The translations under genes and the position numbers were made by a program. Of a stretch of 64,000 bases of DNA, positions 1 to 10,387 are shown piece by piece (the stretch's first letter is position 1; the number at the start of each line of letters is the position of its first letter). The stretch spans positions 5,580,001 to 5,644,000 of the forward strand of contig OX638134.1 in NCBI GenBank assembly GCA_951804985.1, written 5' to 3'. The notes under the pieces are model-generated. The model was not told where the DNA came from. It ran no database searches and was given only the letters and a program-made list of their open reading frames with translations. Source of the DNA: Dryomyza anilis (lineage: Eukaryota; Arthropoda; Insecta; Diptera; Dryomyzidae).

Positions 1-285
1 AACTAAAAATTCAATTTTTCACTAAAATTTCGTTTTTCATTAAAAACTAAATTTTTTTAGTTAAAATACAATTTTTCACTACAAGTTCAATTTTTCATTA
101 TAAATTAAATTTTTCACTAAAATTAAACGTTTAACTAAAAAATTCAATTTTTCACTTAAAATTCAATTTTACACTAAAAATTCAATTTTTCACTTAAATT
201 CATCTTTTAACCAAAAATTTAAATTTTCACTTAATTCAACTTTTAAAAATAATATTTTCACTAAAAATTTCAGATCATTCTTTAT
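1..285 (+). repeat. Degenerate 19-bp minisatellite (TTCAATTTTTCACTAAAAA family)
   Basis: About fifteen diverged copies of a 19-bp unit, TTCAATTTTTCACTAAAAA, many with one or two substitutions or 1-2 bp indels. The left edge is cut by the window, so the array probably continues upstream. The same unit is much better conserved at 24165-26125 and 58440-61000, so this looks like an old, decaying outlier of that family. No coding potential is seen. Confidence 0.85.
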
Positions 286-1670
286 TTTGAACACATTTTT
301 TGCATTTAGCAGTACTGCAATTTTCATTTCTTATCCTGTTTTCCTTGACTTAGTCTTCGCTTCCTGCTTTGTAAAATCTGCACATGAAAAATTTTATTCC
401 TTCCACGATTTCAACGCAATAGCAGGAAGCTTTGAAATATTAACTTCCACCTGGCAACATGCATAAATCTGGACTTTTATTATCCTGTCACGGGAATCCG
501 TGTTGTACACAGGGCGCCATTTTGTTGAAATCTCCATTATTGATGACATAATGTTTGGCGGAAGTGAGCCAAGTCTTAAAGTGCTACGCACGACGGATAT
601 ATGTGAAAGAAGCGACAAAATGGCATAGCTTTTTATGCAAATAAACTTATTGCTGATTTCCGTTGTAACCAGCAACCAGGACATGCAAACATATGCAAAT
701 GTATAGATCGTCCGACGCTTCATATGTCTGGCTGTTCTGCTGTCTGTCTCTCTTTGGCGTGCTTTGCATTAGTGAAACATCAGCCAAAAACTCCACTCAA
801 TATTGGCGCTCATTCAAAGCTGCGCCGGAAGTATGTAACATAAATGCACCTAATTCCGTCACCCTAAGAAAAATTCAACTTTGAGCGTGAAAATTAAGAA
901 AATTAAAATTTTATAATTAATTTTATCAAATGAATATGATTCATTGGTCAATTATTTATTAAAATTAAATATTAAATTATTCCTATTTACAAAAAACATC
1001 AAAATACGGAATTAGGTTCAGGTCACGGCGCGGTACATTTACGTTATAAGTCGCCTGTATTTGCTGCAATTTCCGCATCCTTATGCATGTGTGTGTCTGT
1101 CTTCTGTTATATATGCAAGTAACTGTATTTATGACTGCCTCATTTGCATGTATCGCATGTCTAAAGCCAAAATAGGATTCGCTCTTTTGTAGCCGCTTCA
1201 CTTGAAGCTTTATCCTTATTTACACACAATGTCTTCGACTTTATTTCTACTATTTTCTTGTTTTTTTTATATTATAGATCTACTTCTTAGTCTCTGCACT
1301 GATTCTGCATATTTATTTTATACTTAGATGCAAGAATTTATGCACCCAGAAAATATTTGCCAAAATGCACAAAATAATCGTAAAGCAGCCGCATAAATTC
1401 ATGACAGTGTTGTCATATATTGCTGTTGTGGCACACTTTATTAGCCATTTTTGGTAACTTTTGTCGCATAAATTTCCAATATAGGCACTTTGGTGAAATG
1501 TGCATTTTCTGCAGCATAAAACATCTATCATCCGTATATCGATAGACTTTTGATTTATGTATATTGCTAAAGTTTGAGTTTCACTAATACTTTATCAATA
1601 TTTTCATATTCTACACTAAAACTCAAATAATGTCTCTACAACAATATTTTCTTGATACTATATTATGCAC
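286..1670. other. Non-repetitive AT-rich sequence without a recognisable gene
   Basis: Mixed-composition DNA with a few overlapping short open frames on both strands: 394-723 minus (109 codons), 693-884 plus, 983-1201 minus and 1313-1531 minus. None shows a known domain, a convincing signal peptide or a frame bias, and they overlap each other as chance frames do. I see no RNA gene. Best read as intergenic or intronic DNA. Confidence 0.5.
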
Positions 1671-1693
1671 CCGTGTCATGCCGAAGGGGCGAA

Positions 1694-2122
1694 CCCTAGT
1701 AGAAATTTTGGTAGGGCCATGGTCATGAAGTGATCATGTCATTATTTGAGATGATCGGGATATGACGAGGCCCATAATGTCCTTGTAACGCAGTGTCCTG
1801 ATCACGTACTGACCTCAGGCCATGATCATGTACTGATCGGGCAATTCCCCATTTTATTATTTACCCGATAATTGCATTATCAGAGCCTGGGCATAATAGG
1901 GTTTCTCTCATTAAATCTCGATCATTGTCTGATGCCAATTTCGTTATGAGGAACAAATAATGAGGCTATGATCGGGAACATTGACTATTTAGATAATGAA
2001 ACCCTGGTATGGTAAGCATGATAAGGGCATGCAAAGGTGATGATCATATTTTCTCTAATAGGGCTTACCCAACGAAAACCCGATCATTACCCGCTGGCGC
2101 ATCGGGCAAATTTCCACTAGGG
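1694..2122. mobile_element. Putative 429-bp MITE with CCCTAGTAGAAATTT terminal inverted repeats
   Basis: The element opens with CCCTAGTAGAAATTT and closes with AAATTTCCACTAGGG, an inverted repeat matching at 14 of 15 positions. The interior is more GC-rich than its surroundings and carries many ATGATCGGG-like and GATC-containing words in both orientations, giving further imperfect dyads. There is no transposase frame. The CCCTAG start is reminiscent of piggyBac ends, but no TTAA duplication is seen, so the superfamily is left open. A motif just outside it (TGTCATGCC..AA.GGGCGAA, near 1675) recurs at 2637, which suggests insertion into or beside the foldback cluster that follows. Confidence 0.6.
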
Positions 2123-2333
2123 AATGTGCATTTTTAAAAATGTTGGGAAATCAAATTTTAAAGTTTGAAGTGCTTCAAAAATTATCAAAATTTATATTTT
2201 TTTCAATTTTTTCTATTATTTAGGTTTATTTGTCAATTATTAGAACGTATGTAAAATATCTTTAGATTTGGACAACCTACTGATTTATAAATACGGATTT
2301 TGTGAGACGATATCCTGATCAAAACGCAAATAT
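2123..2333. other. AT-rich spacer between MITE and foldback elements
   Basis: Short AT-rich stretch with no open frame or repeat of note. It separates the CCCTAG-ended MITE from the first foldback palindrome. Confidence 0.4.
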
Positions 2334-2616
2334 TTTTGTTTTTTATGCTATAACTTTTTATTAACGCAAGATAAAATAGTAATGTAAAGGCATTTAATGT
2401 TTGATTTTAAAGCACCTATCTATTGGGATCATTAATTAAAAATATTTTGTCAAACATTCATTTGCCATTTGTTATTTGCAGGAAAAAATGTTTGGCAAAA
2501 TATTTTTAAATAATGATGCCAATCGATAGGTACTTTAAAAACAAACAATAAATACCTTTACACCACTATTTTATCTTGCACCAATAAAAACTTATAGCAA
2601 AAAAAAAACAAAGAAA
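2334..2616. mobile_element. Foldback element 1 (long imperfect palindrome)
   Basis: The left arm (about 2334-2465) and right arm (about 2485-2616) are imperfect reverse complements over roughly 130 bp. Shared words include ATAACTTTTTATT, AAGATAAAATAGT, AAAGCACCTATC and AAAATATTTTG..AAACAT. The loop is only about 20 bp. There is no open frame. This matches a foldback or MITE-type hairpin element. The same arm sequence makes up the neighbouring palindrome at 2651-2935, so the two are copies of one family. Confidence 0.7.
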
Positions 2617-2650
2617 ATGGAAATGTTGAAAATGTTGTCATGCCAAAAGG

Positions 2651-2935
2651 GCGAATCTTTTCGTTTTTTCGCCATAACTTTTTATTGGTATAAGATAAAA
2701 TAATGGTATAGAGGCATTTATTGTTTGTTTTCAAAGCACCTATCGTTCTGCATTATTAATAACAAATATTTTGCAAAAAAAAAAAAACCTGCAAATAACA
2801 AATTATTGTTTGGCAAAATATTTTTAATTAATGAAGCAGATCGATAGGTGCTTTGAAAACAAACAATAAATTCCTATACACCACTATTTTATCTTATACC
2901 AATAAAAAGTTATCGCGAAAAAACGAAAAGATTCG
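2651..2935. mobile_element. Foldback element 2 (near-perfect palindrome, same family)
   Basis: The left arm starts GCGAATCTTTTCGTTTTTTC and the right arm ends with its near-exact complement. The arms include ATAACTTTTTATTGGTATAA, GATAAAATA, TTGTTTGTTTTCAAAGCACC and its reverse complement GGTGCTTTGAAAACAAACAA. Arms are about 130-140 bp and meet at a poly-A loop near 2775-2787. The arms are better preserved than in element 1. An AGGGCGAA motif lies left of it (2648) and its complement TTCGCCCT lies at 2968, perhaps an outer terminal repeat. Confidence 0.75.
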
Positions 2936-3362
2936 TCTTTTTCGAATGACAAGATTTTCCACTTTTCAAATTCGCCCTTTTGGTTTTCTCTTTTGTGCCT
3001 AGAAATATCCAACAAAACCACAGACGATTTTGGCATAGTACACTTGAGCAAAAACTATATTCAAAAATGTAATAAAAGCGCAAATGTCAAAATTACACAT
3101 ACGTCCCTTTGGCATGATAGTGACGATATCATTTCAAGTTCCAATTCCTACAAAGATGTCTGCGGTATGTACTTTCACAATTCTCAACTTAATCATGACA
3201 TCTACTATCATAATGCCTCTATTTCAAAATTTCCATATGACCTTATCTTTTTAGTGTTTTATCTCTTTAATTATTTTTTATAGATTAATTTCTTTATTAT
3301 AATAATTTTATTTCTTCCATTTTTCTAATTGTTCACTTTACCGACTCTCATTATTTCATTAT
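2936..3362. other. Short unique stretch, no recognisable gene
   Basis: An open frame at 2993-3283 plus (96 codons) has no recognisable domain and begins inside a CTTTTGTGCC flank of the foldback cluster. Its hydrophobic tail reflects T-rich sequence. Nothing else is seen. Confidence 0.4.
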
Positions 3363-3499
3363 TATACCCTACACCTATAAGGTACAGGGTATATTAAGTT
3401 TGTGCAGATATTGTAACGCCCCTTAGGAGGCGTGTCCGGTATGGAAAAGTATATATATTCTTGATCAGCATCACTACCCGAGTCCGTTTAGCCATGTCC

Positions 3500-3555
<56 letters not shown>

Positions 3556-4162
3556 TGCTGTCTTGCTGTCTTGCTGTCTTGCTGTCCGAATACAGAATAA
3601 CTTGAGAAATACTGATCAGAATGCGATGAAATTTCGTCTCAATATATTTTAGCCAAAAGTAGGAACTGAGTTTGAAAATGAGCCAAATCGGTCTACGGAC
3701 ACGCCCACCTCCCATACAAGTCACTTTTATATAACTCTTTCGGAACTAATAACTCGAAAAGTATTCAATGTATAGTTATAAAATTTAAAACATATTGTTA
3801 GAATTCACCTAAAAATATGTGGTCCAAAAATGGGCGTGATCCGCCCACTTTTTTTTTTCATTATTTCCCGGGTTTTAATAGTGGAAATTTGATCCGTAAA
3901 TTATTAAAATCAAATCTATGAAATATTAGCCTTTCAAAATTTTAAATATAGGCGTGGTCCGCCCAAATACATTTTTCAATTTTTTTTTTTAGATTTTTAT
4001 ACTTTACATAATTTTTTTAATTTATAGGGATATAAGACGTAAATTTCTGATATATGAATAATATTCTGAGGGTTAATATCCCCACCAAAGGTGTAGGGTA
4101 TTCCATAGTAGGGCCCGACCGACTATAAAAATCCGCCCCATGTGACCGAACTTACCCATGTG
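3363..4162 (+). mobile_element. DINE-1/mini-me-like non-autonomous element, copy A
   Basis: Begins TATACCCTACACCTATAAGG and forms a terminal hairpin with the adjoining GGTACAGGGTATA. It then carries the block ATTCTTGATCAGCATCACTA and CATGTCC followed by a (GTCT)n microsatellite (3499-3550) and four CTTGCTGT units. Further in are GGACACGCCCACCTCCCATA and GGTGTAGGGTATTCCATAGT near the right end. Copies B (15437-16286, inverted) and C (49035-49866) share all these blocks. Copy A lacks about 60 bp present in B and C between ATATTCTGA and the CCACCAAAGGTG block, and its right end stops at CCCATGTG, short of the AACTCGTTTT end of the others. The (GTCY)n core and TATACCCT end fit the dipteran mini-me/DINE-1 group; the family assignment is from memory. 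Confidence 0.8.
3496..3584 (+). repeat. (GTCT)n microsatellite plus CTTGCTGT repeats inside copy A
   Basis: About thirteen GTCT units followed by four tandem TCTTGCTG units. The same internal position carries a shorter (GTCT)n in copies B and C, so the tract expanded inside the transposon. Confidence 0.95.
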
Positions 4163-4925
4163 CATCAATTTATTGCATTTTTCTAAAAATTGCGCATTTC
4201 CAGCAAACACTTTTACTAATTTTCCACACTTTCGAACAATTTTTCCATAACCATCCATCCATGCTAACAGCACAGTCCACTGACAACCACAGCGAAAAAT
4301 TTAAGTCAAGTGACTGCTCATATTTCACACAGTCGCGGCCAACATGTCATTCTTCTTTGCATCTGAGACTAGTTTCTCTTTTTTTGCTGCTCTTTCTCAT
4401 CTACTATGCAACAGTATTACAGCAATGTATGTGTGCAATGTAGTGTGTGGTGTCTGCATAACGCATTTGTGTCCGTCGACACCGAACATGTTGACGGACA
4501 ACGACCGACATGACATGCAAAACTTAGACAAAGTACAGAGGGAGAGAGAGACAACGGCTATGCACGACTGCATTAAAGTCGTCGTTGAACATGGTCGTTA
4601 CCAAGAAATTAAATTAAAATGTCAATGTTACGAAGTGATGACAGTGACAACCGCTGCAGCAAGAACTGTAACAAGCGAATTAGAAACAACGCGTGTTTTT
4701 AACGGAAGATTACGACGAGGAGGACATGGAGAAAAATTGAGGTTTTAACTAATGTATATCATTTCTATATAATTCGAGGATGCTTTTTCGAACTGCATAC
4801 TCACTTTTCTCATAACACGTAACGTTTCAAAGAATTTTTTTGTAATCGAATTTTCTAGTACATTTCAGTACATACTGACCATATTTCTGGATTTAATAAA
4901 ATTTATTTTAGACAAATAAATAACT
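4163..4925. other. Unique island with an uncharacterised open frame
   Basis: One of the less AT-rich stretches in the window. An open frame at 4344-4748 plus (134 codons) runs from a hydrophobic N-terminal half with several Cys into a charged, Thr-rich C-terminal half. I recognise no domain, and a second frame (4261-4443) overlaps it. It could be an exon fragment or a chance frame; no splice context is convincing. The position between two repeat blocks does not help to assign a role. Confidence 0.3.
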
Positions 4926-5024
4926 ACATACATATGTTGTGTTTTAATCTTCTTTTTTGCATTTTTTAAATTAATTTTTTTCTATTTTATATTTTAATAT
5001 TGTTATATATTTAATTATTTAATT

Positions 5025-6207
5025 TTTTATATTTTTATATTTTTATATTTTTATTTTTTTATATTTTTATATTTTTATATTTTTATATTTTTATAATTTT
5101 ATATTTTTATATTTTTATATTTTTATATTTTTATATTTTTATATTTTTATATTTTTATATTTTTATATTTTTATATTTTTATATTTTTATATTTTTATAT
5201 TTTTATATTTTTATATTTTTATATTTTTATATTTTTATATTTTTATATTGTTATATTTTTATATTTTTATATTTTTATATTTTTATATTTTTATATTTTT
5301 ATATTTTTATATTTTAATATTTTTATATTTTTATATTTTTATATTTTTATATTTTTATATTTTTATATTTTTATATTTTTATATTTTTATATTTTTATAT
5401 TTTTATATTTTTATATTTTTATATTTTTATATTTTTATATTTTTATATTTTTATATTTTTATATTTTTATATTTTTATATTTTTATATTTTTATATTTTT
5501 ATATTTTTATATTTTTATATTTTAATATTTTTATATTTTTATATTTTTATATTTTTATATTTTTATATTTTTATATTTTTATATTTTTATATTTTTATAT
5601 TTTTATATTTTTATATTTTTATATTTTTATATTTTTATATTTTTATATTTTTATATTTTTATATTTTTATATTTTTATATTTTTATATTTTTATATTTTT
5701 ATATTTTTATATTTTTATATTTTTATATTTTTATATTTTTATATTTTTATATTTTTATATTTTTATATTTTTATATTTTTATATTTTTATATTTTTATAT
5801 TTTTATATTTTTATATTTTTATATTTTTATATTTTTATATTTTTATATTTTTATATTTTTATATTTTTATATTTTTATATTTTTATATTTTTATATTTTT
5901 ATATTTTTATATTTTTATATTTTTATATTTTTATATTTTTATATTTTTATATTTTTATATTTTTATATTTTTATATTTTTATATTTTTATATTTTTATAT
6001 TTTTATATTTTTATATTTTTATATTTTTATATTTTTATATTTTTATATTTTTATATTTTTATATTTTTATATTTTTATATTTTTATATTTTTATATTTTT
6101 ATATTTTTATATTTTTATATTTTTATATTTTTATATTTTTATATTTTTATATTTTTATATTTTTATATTTTTATATTTTTGTATTTTTATATTTTTATGT
6201 TTAACAC
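5025..6207 (+). repeat. 8-bp satellite (ATATTTTT)n, T-rich strand on plus
   Basis: Roughly 145 tandem copies of ATATTTTT, nearly perfect from about 5097 on. Rare variants are ATATTTTA at 5311 and 5521 and single G substitutions near 5249 and 6181. The left edge (4981-5096) is ragged with TTTTTTAT and AATTTT variants, the usual decay at an array margin. An 8-bp unit without stops reads as an eight-residue IFIFLYFY repeat over 24 nt, so the 318-codon frame here is an artefact of the repeat. Confidence 0.97.
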
Positions 6208-6995
6208 TCCATAATGTTTATGTTTAACACTCCGCAAATGAGTAATGCTAAAGCTTTAATTATTATATGTTTCCCGCATATTTTTTTGTTATATTACGTC
6301 TCTTAATGTAACACATGACGTATAAGTAACATTTGTATATAGCTATTTTAACAGTTTACAACTCTTAAACGACTGGAGTCTTTTTTGAATTAATAAACAT
6401 AAATGTCTAGGTTTCCCAGTAACAAATGACAATTTGTAAATATATTACAGATATTTATGCAAATTTCCTATAAATTGATACGCAAATGTCCTATATTACA
6501 TTATTTGAAGTTCAATAATATTCAAACCCTTCACACAAAAAGCCATATCACATAAGTGGCACTCAATTTGATGTCTTTGGTTTGTGTCGATTGTGTGCAT
6601 TAAATGAATTTATTTATTTCTTTATTTTTATGTTCCTGCCTTTACGAATGTTACTTAGAGCCTCTATATTTGTTTTTATTTTTTTAGCCTAGGTTCTGCT
6701 CGTGCGTGCGGCTCTAAGTTATATTTAGTACTTGCACTTGAGTCATTCCGAACGTGAGTAACACATGACTCGGTCAATTTATGATGTTTCACACAGGCTA
6801 ATAAATTATCTGGCAACACTCTGCACACAAACACAGTCATGGCTGTGGCGCAGGACATCAAGGCAATACAAAGGACACATTCAAATATATAAAAACATTC
6901 TTTTTATGGCTGCACTTAAATTTAAAATAACGCGTTTTTGTGTCATATAAAAAATAATAAAAGTGGTAAAATATATAACTTGCTGAATCTAAAAA
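6208..6995. other. Unique spacer between inverted 8-bp arrays
   Basis: About 790 bp of non-satellite DNA between oppositely oriented arrays of the same 8-mer. It opens with a 23-bp step duplication of ATGTTTAACACTCC (6197-6210 and 6220-6233). Short open frames at 6676-6861 minus and 6765-6950 plus overlap on opposite strands and show no known domain. If transcribed with its flanks, it would be the loop of a very long hairpin. Confidence 0.6.
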
Positions 6996-9900
6996 AATTA
7001 AAATATAAAAATATAAAAATATAAAAATATAAAAATATAAAAATATAAAAATATAAAAATATAAAAATATAAAAATATAAAAATATAAAAATATAAAAAT
7101 ATAAAAATATAAAAATATAAAAATATACAAATATAAAAATATAAAAATATAAAAATATAAAAATATAAAAATATAAAAATATAAAAATATAAAAATATAA
7201 AAATATAAAAATATAAAAATATAAAAATATAAAAATATAAAAATATAAAAATATAAAAATATAAAAATATAAAAATATAAAAATATAAAAATATAAAAAT
7301 ATAAAAATATAAAAATATAAAAATATAAAAATATAAAAATATAAAAATATAAAAATATAAAAATATAAAAATATAAAAATATAAAAATATAAAAATATAA
7401 AAATATAAAAATATAAAAATATAAAAATATAAAAATATAAAAATATAAAAATATAAAAATATAAAAATATAAAAATATAAAAATATAAAAATATAAAAAT
7501 ATAAAAATATAAAAATATAAAAATATAAAAATATAAAAATATAAAAATATAAAAATATAAAAATATAAAAATATAAAAATATAAAAATATAAAAATATAA
7601 AAATATAAAAATATAAAAATATAAAAATATAAAAATATAAAAATATAAAAATATAAAAATATAAAAATATAAAAATATAAAAATATAAAAATATAAAAAT
7701 ATAAAAATATAAAAATATAAAAATATAAAAATATAAAAATATAAAAATATAAAAATATAAAAATATAAAAATATAAAAATATAAAAATATAAAAATATAA
7801 AAATATAAAAATATAAAAATATAAAAATATAAAAATATAAAAATATAAAAATATAAAAATATAAAAATATAAAAATATAAAAATATAATAATATAAAAAT
7901 ATAAAAATATAAAAATATAAAAATATAAAAATATAAAAATATAAAAATATAAAAATATAAAAATATCAAAATATAAAAATATAAAAATATAAAACTATGA
8001 AAATATAAAAATATCAAAATATCAAAATATCAAAATATCAAAATATCAAAATATAAAAATATAAAAATATAAAAATATAAAAATATAAAAATATAAAAAT
8101 ATAAAAATATAAAAATATAAAAATATAAAAATATGAAAATATAAAAATATAAAAATATAAAAATATAAAAATATAAAAATATAAAAATATAAAAATATAA
8201 AAATATAAAAATATAAAAATATAAAAATATAAAAATATAAAAATATAAAAATATAAAAATATAAAAATATAAAAATATAAAAATATAAAAATATAAAAAT
8301 ATAAAAATATAAAAATATAAAAATATAAAAATATAAAAATATAAAAATATAAAAATATAAAAATATAAAAATATAAAAATATAAAAATATAAAAATATAA
8401 AAATATAAAAATATAAAAATATAAAAATATAAAAATATAAAAATATAAAAATATAAAAATATAAAAATATAAAAATATCAAAATATAAAAATATAAAAAT
8501 ATCAAAATATAAAAATATAAAAATATAAAAATATAAAAATATAAAAATATAAAAATATAAAAATATAAAAATATAAAAATATAAAAATATAAAAATATAA
8601 AAATATAAAAATATAAAAATATAAAAATATAAAAATATAAAAATATAAAAATATAAAAATATAAAAATATAAAAATATAAAAATATAAAAATATAAAAAT
8701 ATACAAATATAAAAATATAAAAATATAAAAATATAAAAATATAAAAATATAAAAATATAAAAATATAAAAATATAAAAATATAAAAATATAAAAATATAA
8801 AAATATAAAAATATAAAAATATAAAAATATAAAAATATAAAAATATAAAAATATAAAAATATAAAAATATAAAAATATAAAAATATAAAAATATAAAAAT
8901 ATAAAAATATAAAAATATCAAAATATAAAAATATAAAAATATACAAATATACAAATATAAAAATATAAAAATATAAAAATATAAAAATATAAAAATATAA
9001 AAATATAAAAATATAAAAATATAAAAATATAAAAATATAAAAATATAAAAATATAAAAATATAAAAATATAAAAATATAAAAATATAAAAATATAAAAAT
9101 ATAAAAATATAAAAATATAAAAATATAAAAATATAAAAATATAAAAATATAAAAATATAAAAATATAAAAATATAAAAATATAAAAATATAAAAATATAA
9201 AAATATAAAAATATAAAAATATAAAAATATAAAAATATAAAAATATAAAAATATAAAAATATAAAAATATAAAAATATAAAAATATAAAAATATAAAAAT
9301 ATAAAAATATAAAAATATAAAAATATAAAAATATAAAAATATAAAAATATAAAAATATAAAAATATAAAAATATAAAAATATAAAAATATAAAAATATAA
9401 AAATATAAAAATATAAAAATATAAAAATATAAAAATATAAAAATATCAAAATATCAAAATATCAAAATATCAAAATATAAAAATATAAAAATATAAAAAT
9501 ATAAAAATATAAAAATATAAAAATATAAAAATATAAAAATATAAAAATATAAAAATATAAAAATATAAAAATATAAAAATATAAAAATATAAAAATATAA
9601 AAATATAAAAATATACAAATATAAAAATATAAAAATATAAAAATATAAAAATATAAAAATATAAAAATATAAAAATATAAAAATATAAAAATATAAAAAT
9701 ATAAAAATATAAAAATATAAAAATATAAAAATATAAAAATATAAAAATATAAAAATATAAAAATATAAAAATATAAAAATATAAAAATATAAAAATATAA
9801 AAATATAAAAATATAAAAATATAAAAATATAAAAATATAAAAATATAAAAATATAAAAATATAAAAATATAAAAATATCAAAATATAAAAATATAAAAAT

Positions 9901-10387
9901 ATAAAAATATAAAAATATACAAATATAAAAATATAAAAATATAAAAATATAAAAATATAAAAATATAAAAATATAAAAATATAAAAATATAAAAATATAA
10001 AAATATAAAAATATAAAAATATAAAAATATAAAAATATAAAAATATAAAAATATAAAAATATAAAAATATAAAAATATAAAAATATAAAAATATAAAAAT
10101 ATAAAAATATAAAAATATAAAAATATAAAAATATAAAAATATAAAAATATAAAAATATAAAAATATAAAAATATAAAAATATAAAAATATAAAAATATAA
10201 AAATATAAAAATATAAAAATATAAAAATATAAAAATATAAAAATATAAAAATATAAAAATATAAAAATATAAAAATATAAAAATATAAAAATATAAAAAT
10301 ATAAAAATATAAAAATATAAAAATATAAAAATATAAAAATATAAAAATATAAAAATATAAAAATATAAAAATATAAAAATATAAAAA
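6996..10387 (-). repeat. 8-bp satellite (AAATATAA)n, inverted orientation, about 3.4 kb
   Basis: About 420 tandem copies of the reverse complement of the 5.0-6.2 kb unit. It is mostly perfect, with scattered one-base variants. C-variant units (ATATCAAA) occur singly near 8477, 8500, 8917 and 9878, and in short runs at about 8012-8048 and 9445-9475. ATACAAAT variants occur at about 7132, 8701, 8941-8950, 9614 and 9917. The long minus-strand frames here (up to 339 codons of FLYFYIFI) follow from the stop-free 8-mer and are not credible genes. Confidence 0.97.

Noticed and set aside
1694..2122. Assignment of the CCCTAG-ended MITE to piggyBac
   Set aside because: No TTAA target duplication at either tip and only the first six bases agree.
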